From Thermodesulfovibrio sp. (GTDB lineage Bacteria; Nitrospirota; Thermodesulfovibrionia; Thermodesulfovibrionales; UBA6898), in contig PNOC01000008.1 of the NCBI GenBank assembly GCA_013824615.1, forward strand, positions 24,559 through 88,558: a stretch of 64,000 nt of DNA, read 5' to 3'. Shown one piece after another: positions 37,022 through 44,669 of this stretch (the first letter of the stretch is position 1; the number at the start of each line of letters is the position of its first letter). Position numbers and translations under genes: made by a program. The notes beneath the pieces were generated by a model. It worked only from the letters and a program-made list of their open reading frames with translations. It was not told the origin of the DNA and made no database searches.

Positions 37022-37453
37022 ATGGAAAAATATAAAAAAATAGGTATAAAATTGACACCACAGCGGTTGGCGGTGCTGGGATATCTTGAGGGAAACACTG
37101 ACCATCCCTCCGCAGAGGATATTTACCATGAACTGCTGAAAAAATATCCGTCCATGTCATTTGCTACTGTTTATACAACGCTCTCCACGCTGAGGCAAAA
37201 AGGCTGGCTCTCGGAGATTACGATTGACCAGGGGAAGAAGCGCTTTGACCCGAATATGTCAGACCATAACCATCTGATCTGCACCACCTGTAAAAAAGTG
37301 GTTGATATAAAAATACCGTTCAATCTGGCCCTGCCTGAAGTCGCTGCCTCTGATTTCATGATAACCGGGAGTCATATTGAATTTTTTGGCATCTGCCCTG
37401 ATTGCAGAAAAAACAACCGATACTACCAGGAGGAAACTGAACAATGTGCGTAG
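37022..37453 (+). CDS. Fur-family regulator, PerR-like
   Basis: The 143-residue protein has the winged-helix DNA-binding half (LTPQRLAVLGYLEG, FATVYTTLSTLRQKGW) and the metal-binding half with two CxxC pairs (CTTC, CPDC) for structural zinc. All five regulatory-site ligands typical of PerR appear to be present: the histidine in HPSAEDIY, the aspartate in RFDPN, the two histidines in DHNHLIC and the aspartate in VVDIKIP. The aspartate after RF favours PerR (peroxide sensing) over Fur. It heads a cluster of rubredoxin-type and flavodiiron genes, the classic PerR targets in anaerobes. Confidence 0.88.
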   Translation: MEKYKKIGIKLTPQRLAVLGYLEGNTDHPSAEDIYHELLKKYPSMSFATVYTTLSTLRQKGWLSEITIDQGKKRFDPNMSDHNHLICTTCKKVVDIKIPFNLALPEVAASDFMITGSHIEFFGICPDCRKNNRYYQEETEQCA

Positions 37454-37881
37454 ACCATACAATGAATTGCAAATGCGGCGGGGGTTCCGCCAGTTTTAAC
37501 TTTAAAGATGAGATAATGCCGGCCGAGATCGTTAATAATCTGTACTGCCCCAAATGCTCCGGCGATGTGGCATTTGAGCCGGATTCAATGCTGAAGGACA
37601 ATAGTTGGATCATTGACTTTGATATGGAGGTCGCCCGGTTTATGGGACAGCGTCTCCCCTCATCGTCGATCAACCCCGAGTATCTGTTTGACGAAGGCTA
37701 CTGTACCTGGCGCGGGGTCTACCCGAATGACCATGTCGACTCGGTCAGGGAGCGTGCAGAGCTCGTAAAGCTGGCCAAGATCAACCAGAAGAAATACTTT
37801 GAGGAATTCAAAAAATGGGGTGTTGAGAGGATGTCCAGGCTTGAAAAGGAAGGATGGCGCAAGGCTCGTGAAACAAACTGA
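37444..37881 (+). CDS. Cysteine-rich protein of unknown function in the PerR cluster
   Basis: A 145-residue protein that overlaps the PerR-like gene by 10 nt. The N-terminal part has cysteines in NCKCGGG and YCPKCSG, consistent with a metal or zinc ribbon. The rest is helical and ends in a basic tail (RMSRLEKEGWRKARE). No family is recognised. The tight overlap implies translation with the regulator, so a part in oxygen or peroxide response is likely but unproven. Confidence 0.65.
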   Translation: MCVDHTMNCKCGGGSASFNFKDEIMPAEIVNNLYCPKCSGDVAFEPDSMLKDNSWIIDFDMEVARFMGQRLPSSSINPEYLFDEGYCTWRGVYPNDHVDSVRERAELVKLAKINQKKYFEEFKKWGVERMSRLEKEGWRKARETN

Positions 37882-37882
37882 T

Positions 37883-38041
37883 ATGACCTGGAAGCAGTCA
37901 AGCCCGTGCAGCGCAAAAAAAATGCTCGTCCCCGAAGATGTCGTATGTCCGCTCTGTACCGCTGAGACCGAGGTCTGGCCGGATGATGAAGACGCGGCCT
38001 GCAAGGCCTGCGGCAGCAGGCTCACAATAAATAAAATATAG
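37883..38041 (+). CDS. 52-residue zinc-ribbon protein
   Basis: A small protein with two cysteine pairs (VVCPLCTAE and ACKACGS), the pattern of a zinc ribbon or small iron site. It starts two bases after the preceding stop; GTG 37868 is an alternative start that would add five residues. It is inside the PerR-rubredoxin run and is probably cotranscribed. Confidence 0.5.
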   Translation: MTWKQSSPCSAKKMLVPEDVVCPLCTAETEVWPDDEDAACKACGSRLTINKI

Positions 38042-38065
38042 ACAGATGACTTTGAGGAGGAATTG

Positions 38066-38545
38066 TTGGACATCATAATCGAAAAAATACCCGGTGGTTT
38101 CCGGATAGACGGGCTGGAGATTAAAGGCGGAAAATGCGGCTGTACTTCAGTATTGCCCTGCTGTCACAGCTGGTCAAAGTTGAAAAGAAATGGTAATGTA
38201 TTTACACAGACGAGCAAGGCAACAACCCCCGAAACTGCGGACCATTTCACGTGGGGCTATACGGTCAGGAAAGGTGATGTTGTTGTCGAAGTCCAGATGG
38301 AAGATGCCCGGGACAAAAGAATATTCTCCGGGTATTATCCGCCTGCACTGGAAGACTGGGAAGACAGGGGCTGGGAGGTTACATCCCAAACAGGCGCCAG
38401 GGAGGACTTTGGCCTCTGGCGGTGTGCTGCCTGCAAATGGCTGTACAAAGAAGCAGTGGAGAAGGTAAGATTTGACGACCTGCCCGCAGACTGGCGATGC
38501 CCTGTCTGCAAGGCCGGGAAAAATGTATTTGAAAAAATAGCCTGA
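38066..38545 (+). CDS. Unknown domain fused to a C-terminal rubredoxin domain
   Basis: About 159 residues. The last ~45 form a rubredoxin domain (WRCAACKWLYKEA, FDDLPADWRCPVCKAGK) with both CxxC pairs for one Fe(SCys)4 centre. The first ~110 residues are not recognised and contain GGKCGCTSVLPCCH, with cysteines that could hold another cofactor. TTG 38066 is chosen because GAGGAGG ends 5 nt upstream; the adjacent TTG 38063 is an alternative. It lies just before a desulforedoxin gene and a flavodiiron gene, so it could be an electron carrier or enzyme of the same oxygen/peroxide defence. Confidence 0.75.
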   Translation: MDIIIEKIPGGFRIDGLEIKGGKCGCTSVLPCCHSWSKLKRNGNVFTQTSKATTPETADHFTWGYTVRKGDVVVEVQMEDARDKRIFSGYYPPALEDWEDRGWEVTSQTGAREDFGLWRCAACKWLYKEAVEKVRFDDLPADWRCPVCKAGKNVFEKIA

Positions 38546-38557
38546 AGGAGATACGAA

Positions 38558-38674
38558 ATGACAAAAGTTGGACAGAAATATACATGCACTATCTGCGGAA
38601 ACGAAGCAGCCATTACCCATGAGGGGGCCGGCGCATTGTTCTGCTGCGGCAAGCCGATGGAGCAGCTGGCATAG
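38558..38674 (+). CDS. Desulforedoxin-type iron protein
   Basis: A gene of only 38 codons. The product carries CTICG near residue 10 and the adjacent pair FCCGKPM near residue 29, the exact desulforedoxin/desulfoferrodoxin N-domain pattern (C-x2-C...CC) that binds one iron. Its size matches free desulforedoxin of Desulfovibrio. GAAGGAG is 8 nt before the ATG. In anaerobes such proteins pass electrons in superoxide and oxygen reduction. Nothing similar to the catalytic superoxide-reductase domain is attached. Confidence 0.85.
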   Translation: MTKVGQKYTCTICGNEAAITHEGAGALFCCGKPMEQLA

Positions 38675-38726
38675 CCTTGCAGGTGTAGGAAAAGGGAAGT
38701 AAACATTATTTATTTATGGAGGCTGC

Positions 38727-39953
38727 ATGAAGGCTGCTGAACTGATCAAGGATATTTATTGGGTGGGTGCCATAGACTGGGCTGTGCGGGATTTTCACGG
38801 CTATGCCACGCCCCGCGGCACGACCTACAATAACTATCTGATAATGGATGACGACATAACCCTGATAGACACGGTCAAGTACGATTTCTCAGATATAACC
38901 ATCAAGAGCATCCGGAGTCTGACCGATCCGGCAAAGATCAAAAACGTCGTCGTCAATCACATTGAAAATGATCACGTTACGAGCCTCGGCGATATTATGT
39001 CCCTGGCACCGAATGCCACGATCTATATAACGGACAAAGGCAAAAAGGGACTGAGCCGCTTCTTCGATATATCGAAATGGAATATCAAGGTGGTCAAGAC
39101 CGGGGAAACGCTGTCAACAGGGAAGAAGACGCTGATGTTCCTGGAGACGCCGATGCTCCACTGGCCGGACTCGATGATGACCTACGTCAAGGAAGATAAA
39201 ATACTCTTCAGCCAGGACGGCTTTGGGCAGCACATAGCCTCCTCCACCCGCTTTGATGATGAATTGATAACCTGTGAGTCCATGGCAGATCTTGACGATG
39301 CTGTTGTTGATTATTATGCCAATATCCTCATGCCTTTTGGCCCGATCATAAAAAACAAAATCGCCGAGATCCAGAAACTCGGACTCGAGATAGATATGAT
39401 TGCCCCTGACCACGGTATCATCTGGCGGTCCCATCCACAGCGGGTTGTCCATGAGTATTTGGCTCTCGCGCAGGGCAAGGCGAATCTGAGCGTCTCGATA
39501 ATTTACGACACCATGTGGCACAGCACCGAGTCGATGACCCTGCCGATCATGCAGGGGATCAAAGACGAAGGGGTCGACTGCAAGGTGATCAAGCTGCGTG
39601 CGACCCCCATGAGCGCGGCTATCAAGGAGTTCTGGAAGTCCCGCGGATGTCTCATCGGCACCCCGACGCTGAATAATATCATGTATCCGACGGTGGCGGA
39701 ATTTCTGACCCATGTACGGGGATTGCGGCCGAAGAACCGCATTGCCGGAGCCTTCGGCAGCTACGGCTGGGGCGGCGGAGCAGTAAAAGACGCTTATGAA
39801 GAATTTAAGAGAATGGGACTGGAGATTTTTGAGCCCGGCATCCAGATCCTCTATAAGCCCTCCCCTGAGGATGAGGAGAAGTGTTATGAGTTCGGCCAGG
39901 CCTTTGCCCGGAGTGTAAAGGAATACCATAAGAAATTTGAGGAGGTTGTCTGA
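38727..39953 (+). CDS. Flavodiiron protein (rubredoxin:oxygen oxidoreductase type)
   Basis: Reduces oxygen (or nitric oxide) to water (or nitrous oxide) with electrons from rubredoxin. The 408-residue protein has an N-terminal metallo-beta-lactamase-like diiron domain (NHIENDHV with the HxExDH ligands, [25 protein letters not shown]) and a C-terminal flavodoxin domain from ~250 ([14 protein letters not shown] for FMN phosphate, [10 protein letters not shown]). Length and domains match FprA/ROO. The rubredoxin gene follows 2 nt after its stop, its expected electron donor. Confidence 0.95.
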   Translation: MKAAELIKDIYWVGAIDWAVRDFHGYATPRGTTYNNYLIMDDDITLIDTVKYDFSDITIKSIRSLTDPAKIKNVVVNHIENDHVTSLGDIMSLAPNATIYITDKGKKGLSRFFDISKWNIKVVKTGETLSTGKKTLMFLETPMLHWPDSMMTYVKEDKILFSQDGFGQHIASSTRFDDELITCESMADLDDAVVDYYANILMPFGPIIKNKIAEIQKLGLEIDMIAPDHGIIWRSHPQRVVHEYLALAQGKANLSVSIIYDTMWHSTESMTLPIMQGIKDEGVDCKVIKLRATPMSAAIKEFWKSRGCLIGTPTLNNIMYPTVAEFLTHVRGLRPKNRIAGAFGSYGWGGGAVKDAYEEFKRMGLEIFEPGIQILYKPSPEDEEKCYEFGQAFARSVKEYHKKFEEVV

Positions 39954-39955
39954 GT

Positions 39956-40087
39956 ATGTGGAAGTGTTCGATTTGTGGTTATGAGTATGATGAAGCAGCA
40001 GAAGGTGCGTCTTTTGAGAGCCTGCCCGATGACTGGAAATGTCCTGTCTGCAACGCCGAAAAGGATGCCTTTGAAAAAGTAAGATAA
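39956..40087 (+). CDS. Rubredoxin
   Basis: A 43-residue rubredoxin too small for ordinary gene calling: [28 protein letters not shown], both CxxCG/CPxC pairs present. GAGGAGG lies about 10 nt before the ATG within the end of the flavodiiron gene, so the two are translated together. It is the probable electron donor to the flavodiiron protein. A terminator follows at 40111-40146. Confidence 0.92.
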   Translation: MWKCSICGYEYDEAAEGASFESLPDDWKCPVCNAEKDAFEKVR

Positions 40088-40110
40088 GCCTTCGGACAAG
40101 TTACAGCATA

Positions 40111-40146
40111 AAAAAATACCCCGCAGTTCTGCAGGGTATTTTTTTA
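40111..40146. terminator. Bidirectional rho-independent terminator
   Basis: AAAAAATACCC and GGGTATTTTTTT flank a short inner stem (GCA/TGC) and loop. It separates the rubredoxin transcript from the TPR gene transcribed toward it. Confidence 0.88.
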
Positions 40147-40180
40147 TCAGTGCTTAAGCCGTTATCTTTATTCCAGTTCT

Positions 40181-40516
40181 TCAGTCGCCGTTGACCTCAT
40201 GTTTGTTAGACTGATCGCCCGGAACGCTCTCTTTCATAGGTGAAAACGCGGGATCAAGCAGGTAGACACCACGAAAATATTCATTGGCCTCATCAAACCG
40301 CTTAAGTTTGTAGAGCGCATATCCCATCATATAATAGGCTGCAGGGTCAGGTTTCCGGGCAATGTAATCCTCCAGATGTCTTACCGCTTCCTTATATCTG
40401 CCGCTATAGTAATATTTACGGGCAGATTCATAGTCACTGCCGGTACCTGCAAAAGCAGTATGCCCAGGTATAATTATGATCAGCAGAAAGAAAGCGACGA
40501 GAACAATCCTTTTCAT
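40181..40516 (-). CDS. Secreted small TPR protein
   Basis: The 111-residue precursor has a signal peptide (KRIVLVAFFLLIIIIPGHTAFA) and then two tetratricopeptide units (ARKYYYSGRYKEAVRHLEDY, YMMGYALYKLKRFDEANEYF). GGAGG lies 6 nt before ATG 40516. It follows hemA on the same strand with ~25 nt between, so it is probably the last gene of the ccsB-hemA operon. Its partner is unknown. Confidence 0.75.
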   Translation of the reverse strand: MKRIVLVAFFLLIIIIPGHTAFAGTGSDYESARKYYYSGRYKEAVRHLEDYIARKPDPAAYYMMGYALYKLKRFDEANEYFRGVYLLDPAFSPMKESVPGDQSNKHEVNGD

Positions 40517-40540
40517 CCCAGCCTCCATCGAGCAGTTATT

Positions 40541-41812
40541 TTATTCGTCATCCCCGCCATTAATGCCGTATAGTCTGGTTATGAGGGCAATAAGCTCATC
40601 CCGGTCTTCTGAATCGTCCTTCAGGGCAACCGTCGGAGGGTGTATCAGCTTATTGACAATTGCCGAGGCCAGATAATCAACAGCCTTCATCTGTGCCTCG
40701 TCAAGGTCCGGGAATTTGTTCTGAAATTTTTCCAGTTCTTCCCTGCGGACCTCATCAGCCTTCTGGCGCAGGGCAACAATGGTCGGGACAGAATCAAGAG
40801 TCGACATCCATCTGCCGAATTTTTCAACTTCCTCCCCGATAATCCCCTCGGCTTTTTCAGCCTCGGCCCGCCTGCCCTGAAGATTGGTATCGACCACATC
40901 CTGAAGGTTATCGACATCATACAGGTAGACATTGTCTATCTTGTTAATCTCCGGGTCTATGTTCCTCGGGACCGAGATATCGATAATAAAGACCGGCCTC
41001 TGTTTTCTTTCCTTCATCACCTTCTGCATCTGTTCGCGCTGGAGGACATAGGTCGGAGCTCCGGTTGAGCAGATGATGATATCTGCATGGACAAGTTCCT
41101 GCAGAAAGTTTTCAAACCGGACCGGCCTGCCGTTGAACTCGGATGCGAGTTCGCAGCCGCGGTCATAGGTGCGGTTCACCACCATGACCCCGGTGACCCC
41201 GTTGTTCAGCAGATGCCGGGCGGCAAGCTCTGCCATTTCACCGGCACCCATGAGCATGACTGATTTGCCGGCCAGATTCGTGAAGATCTTCTTGGCAAGC
41301 TCGACTGCTGCAAAACTGATCGAAACGGCATTCTCAGCAATACGGGTCTCGGTCCGGACACGCTTGGCCGTCGATATCGCTTTTTTCATCAGCTTATTCA
41401 GCAGAACTCCGGTTGTTTTCTTGCTGAGGGAGAGGTCAAAGGCGTCCTTGATCTGTCCGAGAATCTGAGGTTCCCCGAGGACCATTGAGTCCAGACTCGA
41501 TGCGACTCTGAAAACATGCCGGACTGCCTCAGGGCCATCAAGGACAAACAGGGAGTTCTCGAATTCGGTTCGTGCTATCCCGTGCAGACCGGAGAGGAAA
41601 TCCTTGATCTCCCCTGCTGCTCCCGGAACATTGTCGACATAAGCATAGAGTTCAACCCTGTTGCAGGTCGACAGCACCGAAACCTCTTTGACGCTGTGCA
41701 ATGCATGCAGGCCAAGGATTCCCTCGTCGAGTTTGGTGCCGCTGAATGCCAGTCGCTCACGGATGTCAACACTGGCTGTTTTATGGTTAACGCCGAGTAC
41801 GAGTATCTTCAT
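40541..41812 (-). CDS. hemA: Glutamyl-tRNA reductase
   Basis: First enzyme of the C5 route to tetrapyrroles: reduces glutamyl-tRNA(Glu) to glutamate semialdehyde. The 423-residue protein begins MKILVLGVNHKTASVDIRER and has the catalytic cysteine in LSTCNRVELYAY, the LDSMVLGEPQILGQIKDAF motif and the NADPH-binding GAGEMAELAARHLL. Its ATG overlaps the stop of ccsB (ATGA), so the frame that extends further upstream is ignored. Coupling of haem synthesis to a cytochrome c assembly gene makes biological sense. Confidence 0.96.
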   Translation of the reverse strand: MKILVLGVNHKTASVDIRERLAFSGTKLDEGILGLHALHSVKEVSVLSTCNRVELYAYVDNVPGAAGEIKDFLSGLHGIARTEFENSLFVLDGPEAVRHVFRVASSLDSMVLGEPQILGQIKDAFDLSLSKKTTGVLLNKLMKKAISTAKRVRTETRIAENAVSISFAAVELAKKIFTNLAGKSVMLMGAGEMAELAARHLLNNGVTGVMVVNRTYDRGCELASEFNGRPVRFENFLQELVHADIIICSTGAPTYVLQREQMQKVMKERKQRPVFIIDISVPRNIDPEINKIDNVYLYDVDNLQDVVDTNLQGRRAEAEKAEGIIGEEVEKFGRWMSTLDSVPTIVALRQKADEVRREELEKFQNKFPDLDEAQMKAVDYLASAIVNKLIHPPTVALKDDSEDRDELIALITRLYGINGGDDE

Positions 41813-42624
41813 ACAAATGCATGCAGGCCCTTTAGGATGAGATTTACGCCGAAGAAGGTGAAGAGCACCACAAAGAACCCGATGATTGAAAGTAAGGCAG
41901 CCCTCCTGCCGCGCCATCCGGCAATCAGCCGCACATGCAGCACAGCAGCGTAGATGAACCAGGTGATGAGTGACCAGACCTCTTTGGGGTCCCATCTCCA
42001 GTACCTGCCCCACGCGCTCTCGGCCCAGATGACCCCGGTGATAATTGCAAGCGTCAGCAGCATCCAGCCGATGGTGATCAGCCGGTAGTTGATTTCATCA
42101 AGTATCTGGAGGCTCGGCAGTCTCTGAAACAGACCACCCAGGTGCTTGGATTTGACCTGATGCTCCTGGATCAGGTACATGATGCCTATGCCGAAGGCAA
42201 TGGCAAATGCCGCATCTCCGGTAAAGGCCAGGACCGTATGTATTCCGAACCAGTAACTCTGCAGCACAGGGCTCAGGGGTTTGATAGCTCGCGGCAGGAC
42301 AGACGATGAGAGCATCAGGATAAAAACGACCGGCATGATAAACGAGCCGAGCAGCCCGATTTTGTAGCGGGATTCTATAAAGAAGAAGAGAAGGATGATA
42401 CACCATGAAAAGAACGAGGAGGCCTCATGGAGATTTGATATCGGTATATGCCCGGCGATGGCATACCGCGTGATTATATTGGCGGTATGGACAGCAAATC
42501 CAAGCACCGTAAGGCCGAGCATGATCCTTGACGTAGTCTTGGTCCCCTTGAAGAGTTCAAGGATGCCGGCCAGGGCCGCGGCGAAATAAAAGGTAAGGGC
42601 GATCTCGAAGAGGATCAGTTCCAT
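41809..42624 (-). CDS. CcsA/CcsB-like cytochrome c assembly protein beside hemA
   Basis: The ~271-residue membrane protein has about eight helices and the complete haem-handling motif WGRYWRWDPKEVWSLITWF near residue 220. Family members near hemA are often called HemX or CcsB. ATG 42624 is supported by an overlap with the stop of the tiny upstream gene (TGATGG). This copy keeps the aspartate that is threonine in the paralogue at 15998-16723. It is the likely working partner for haem delivery in system II, although its ResB partner is beside the other copy. Confidence 0.9.
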   Translation of the reverse strand: MELILFEIALTFYFAAALAGILELFKGTKTTSRIMLGLTVLGFAVHTANIITRYAIAGHIPISNLHEASSFFSWCIILLFFFIESRYKIGLLGSFIMPVVFILMLSSSVLPRAIKPLSPVLQSYWFGIHTVLAFTGDAAFAIAFGIGIMYLIQEHQVKSKHLGGLFQRLPSLQILDEINYRLITIGWMLLTLAIITGVIWAESAWGRYWRWDPKEVWSLITWFIYAAVLHVRLIAGWRGRRAALLSIIGFFVVLFTFFGVNLILKGLHAFV

Positions 42625-42794
42625 CAGAAACAACCGAGTTGACAGTCTTTAATCCTTATGCCAAGTTCGTTGGCCGCCTGGCCGACCTCTTTATAAGGTG
42701 CCCCAAGGTCTTCGGCTATTTTCCTGGCAACGGCACAGGTGATTTTTCCGTCTGCCGCACATTTTTGCAGTTCTTTTTTTATTAGTTCGTTCAT
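42624..42794 (-). CDS. 56-residue conserved-looking protein upstream of ccsB-hemA
   Basis: A complete reading frame of 56 codons: it starts at ATG 42794 and its stop overlaps the ccsB start. The product is helix-rich with GKITCAVARKIAEDLG, VGQAANELGIRIKDC and ends CQLGCF. The helix pattern resembles a small winged-helix or helix-turn-helix, and three or four cysteines could bind metal. I recall similar short proteins only as hypothetical. Coupling to ccsB and hemA hints at a part in haem or cytochrome assembly or its regulation. Confidence 0.7.
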   Translation of the reverse strand: MNELIKKELQKCAADGKITCAVARKIAEDLGAPYKEVGQAANELGIRIKDCQLGCF

Positions 42795-42817
42795 TAAATT
42801 TTATTCTGTGTTCCCGA

Positions 42818-42835
42818 AGGGTTATATAGAACCCT
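42818..42835. promoter_or_regulatory. Short hairpin and promoter region upstream of the ccsB-hemA operon
   Basis: AGGGTT and AACCCT form a 6-bp hairpin with a 6-nt loop in the leader of the operon. A minus-strand TATAAT lies further up at 42861-42856. It could act as an operator or as leader structure. Confidence 0.35.
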
Positions 42836-42904
42836 CTGCATATATAAAATATTACATTATACACCGCAAAAACACAATTTCAGAGGGGTGGTGGCTCAAC
42901 AGAA

Positions 42905-42948
42905 CAGGCTGTCACAAATCTTCCTGCAGGACTTATTTGTGCCAGCCT
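42905..42948. repeat. Long inverted repeat in the intergenic region
   Basis: CAGGCTGTCACAAAT and ATTTGTGCCAGCCTG pair over 15 nt with one mismatch; the loop contains the palindrome CCTGCAGG. It lies after the DUF4912 gene (minus strand). No T run follows. It may be a terminator-like or mobile hairpin. The rest of the 42795-42996 gap holds only the promoter noted above. Confidence 0.6.
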
Positions 42949-42996
42949 GAGCAATGGTCAACGAATTTTCAGGCTATCTATAGAGCAGCAATATGG

Positions 42997-44601
42997 CTAA
43001 TATCCTACAGGAAGTCCTGCCTCCTGCATTTTCTGGATAATCCCAAGTTCGTCATACTGCAGCAGGGGCGGGACAGATGCCTTTGCCGATCTCATCAGTG
43101 AAACAAACACTCCGTGAGCATCCATAAAACCAATCTCGGCAATAATTTCTCTGCCCTGCATCTTTATCTCGCAATAACCGCTGCCTATGAGACCTTCCAG
43201 ACCAATGTCAATAAACCCATGTGCATTTGTTCCATCGAAGGTAATCCCGGTGATGTCATAGATCCGGACACAGAGAGGCAGCCCTTCTGCAGGAAGGTCC
43301 TCCAGCCTGATTTCCCAGTCAATAAAGATGAGGATAGGGTCGATCACTAGCAGGAAAAATTCGCTTTCACCATATTTCAACGGCAGTGATGCGCGTCCCT
43401 CCCGGAGATTATCCTCTGTTTCTCCGGTTGCCTGGATTTCTTCTCTGGACTCGTCTCTCGGCAGAAATATCTTCAGACGCGGTTTAATAACGCGTCCTTC
43501 CCGGGCCTCTATCTCAGCCACGGAAAGCAATTCTTCATCCGCCTGTTCAGTAACAGCAGGGACTGCCGGCCTGACTATACGGGACTTTTTCACTGGTGCC
43601 ACCGGGGTGGAAATAGCTTTGCTCTGGATCTTTCTTGCAGGTTCTGTTGCTTTCTCAGTACTCGTGGTCTTTACAGCAGCTGCTGGAGCAGCAGGTACGG
43701 TTTCTTTTCTAACAGCTGGTTTTTTTGCGGTAACCGGCAGAGACTTTGCCGGCCCCTTTTCAGATTTCTTCACCGGCTTCTCCTTCGGCTTTACTGCCTT
43801 CGGGTTAGCCGCAGGCTTCAGCACTGGCATGGAATCTTTCAGTGGTTTTGCAGCTGGTGCAGGTTTGTTCGCCGCGGAGATTGCTTTCCCCGGCGTTTGT
43901 TTCTTTAAAGGCGATTTTACAGGTTCTGCTGATATTTTTTTAACTTTGGTTATCCCTTTAACCGGCTGTTTCGTTAAGAGCTCTTTTGCTTTCCGGACAG
44001 GTGCAGCAGTCCGAGCTGCAACCGGAACTACTGTTTTTTTCAAAGACGGCTGCAGCAGCGCGGCCGCCGTCTTCTTTTTTGCGACTACCAGCTTGTCTTT
44101 CGTCGTTTCTGACTTCACTTTTTTAATCGCAGGAACTGCCTTCTTCTGCGTTACACCCGCAGGCTTCCTTGCCGGGCTCACGCTCTTTTTCTCTGAACTT
44201 TTCAGCACAGGTTTTGGCGTTGCCTTCCCGGGGACAGCAGCCTTGAGCGGTTTGGCTGCCGTTATCGCCTTTGGTTTTGACTTAACTGCAGCAGTCATCT
44301 TCTTCGGCAATGCCTTTGGAGCCGTTTTCTTCTTTGCAGCAGGCTTTATTATTGGTGAAGGCTTTTTCTCAGTTATTGTCTTGACCAGGGGCTTTTCCTT
44401 TGTCACGGTCTTTGTCTTCGGTTTGATCACTTTTTTTGTTTCTGTTTTTGCAGCCTCTGGCAGGACTTCTTTGGCCTTGGCAGCTTTTTTTTCTTTTACC
44501 TCACCTGAAGTCTTTTTTTTCTGAACTGCCTTTGTCATCGCTGCAGGCGCTTTTTTTGTTTTTGTCTCTTTTTTTATAGCTGTTTTTGTCGCTTTTTTCA
44601 T
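42997..44601 (-). CDS. Histone-H1-like basic protein with a C-terminal DUF4912 domain
   Basis: The first ~360 of 534 residues are low-complexity lysine, alanine, proline and threonine (AKP-type repeats such as KPAAKKKTAPK), like histone H1 tails and bacterial HctA/AlgP-type DNA-binding proteins. The last ~160 residues form a folded domain with LPLKYGESEFFLLVIDP, IFIDWEIRLEDLP, CVRIYDITGITFDG and IGFMDAHGVFVSL, which matches DUF4912. The tail is likely to bind DNA or another polyanion. DUF4912 is of unknown function. The gene stands alone with TACAAT-type boxes and a G-rich site before the ATG. Confidence 0.85.
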   Translation of the reverse strand: MKKATKTAIKKETKTKKAPAAMTKAVQKKKTSGEVKEKKAAKAKEVLPEAAKTETKKVIKPKTKTVTKEKPLVKTITEKKPSPIIKPAAKKKTAPKALPKKMTAAVKSKPKAITAAKPLKAAVPGKATPKPVLKSSEKKSVSPARKPAGVTQKKAVPAIKKVKSETTKDKLVVAKKKTAAALLQPSLKKTVVPVAARTAAPVRKAKELLTKQPVKGITKVKKISAEPVKSPLKKQTPGKAISAANKPAPAAKPLKDSMPVLKPAANPKAVKPKEKPVKKSEKGPAKSLPVTAKKPAVRKETVPAAPAAAVKTTSTEKATEPARKIQSKAISTPVAPVKKSRIVRPAVPAVTEQADEELLSVAEIEAREGRVIKPRLKIFLPRDESREEIQATGETEDNLREGRASLPLKYGESEFFLLVIDPILIFIDWEIRLEDLPAEGLPLCVRIYDITGITFDGTNAHGFIDIGLEGLIGSGYCEIKMQGREIIAEIGFMDAHGVFVSLMRSAKASVPPLLQYDELGIIQKMQEAGLPVGY

Positions 44602-44669
44602 GTTGTGCTGCCCCCTTGGGCTATATTGTATCAGATTTTGTTAAGTATCCAAACATTATAATGGGCCAA

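Noticed and set aside
41813..42013. An N-terminal extension of HemA
   Set aside because: HemA begins MKILVLGVNHKTAS at 41812, and that start overlaps the ccsB stop by ATGA; the extension lies within ccsB.
42861..42996. Riboswitch in the gap after the DUF4912 gene
   Set aside because: The inverted repeat is strong, but no known riboswitch core could be recognised and it lies downstream of a gene rather than in a leader.
43328..44524. A 398-codon plus-strand frame opposite the H1-like gene
   Set aside because: It is the reverse of lysine/alanine/proline repeat codons, so its phenylalanine/glycine/alanine-rich product is an artefact of the tail's composition.
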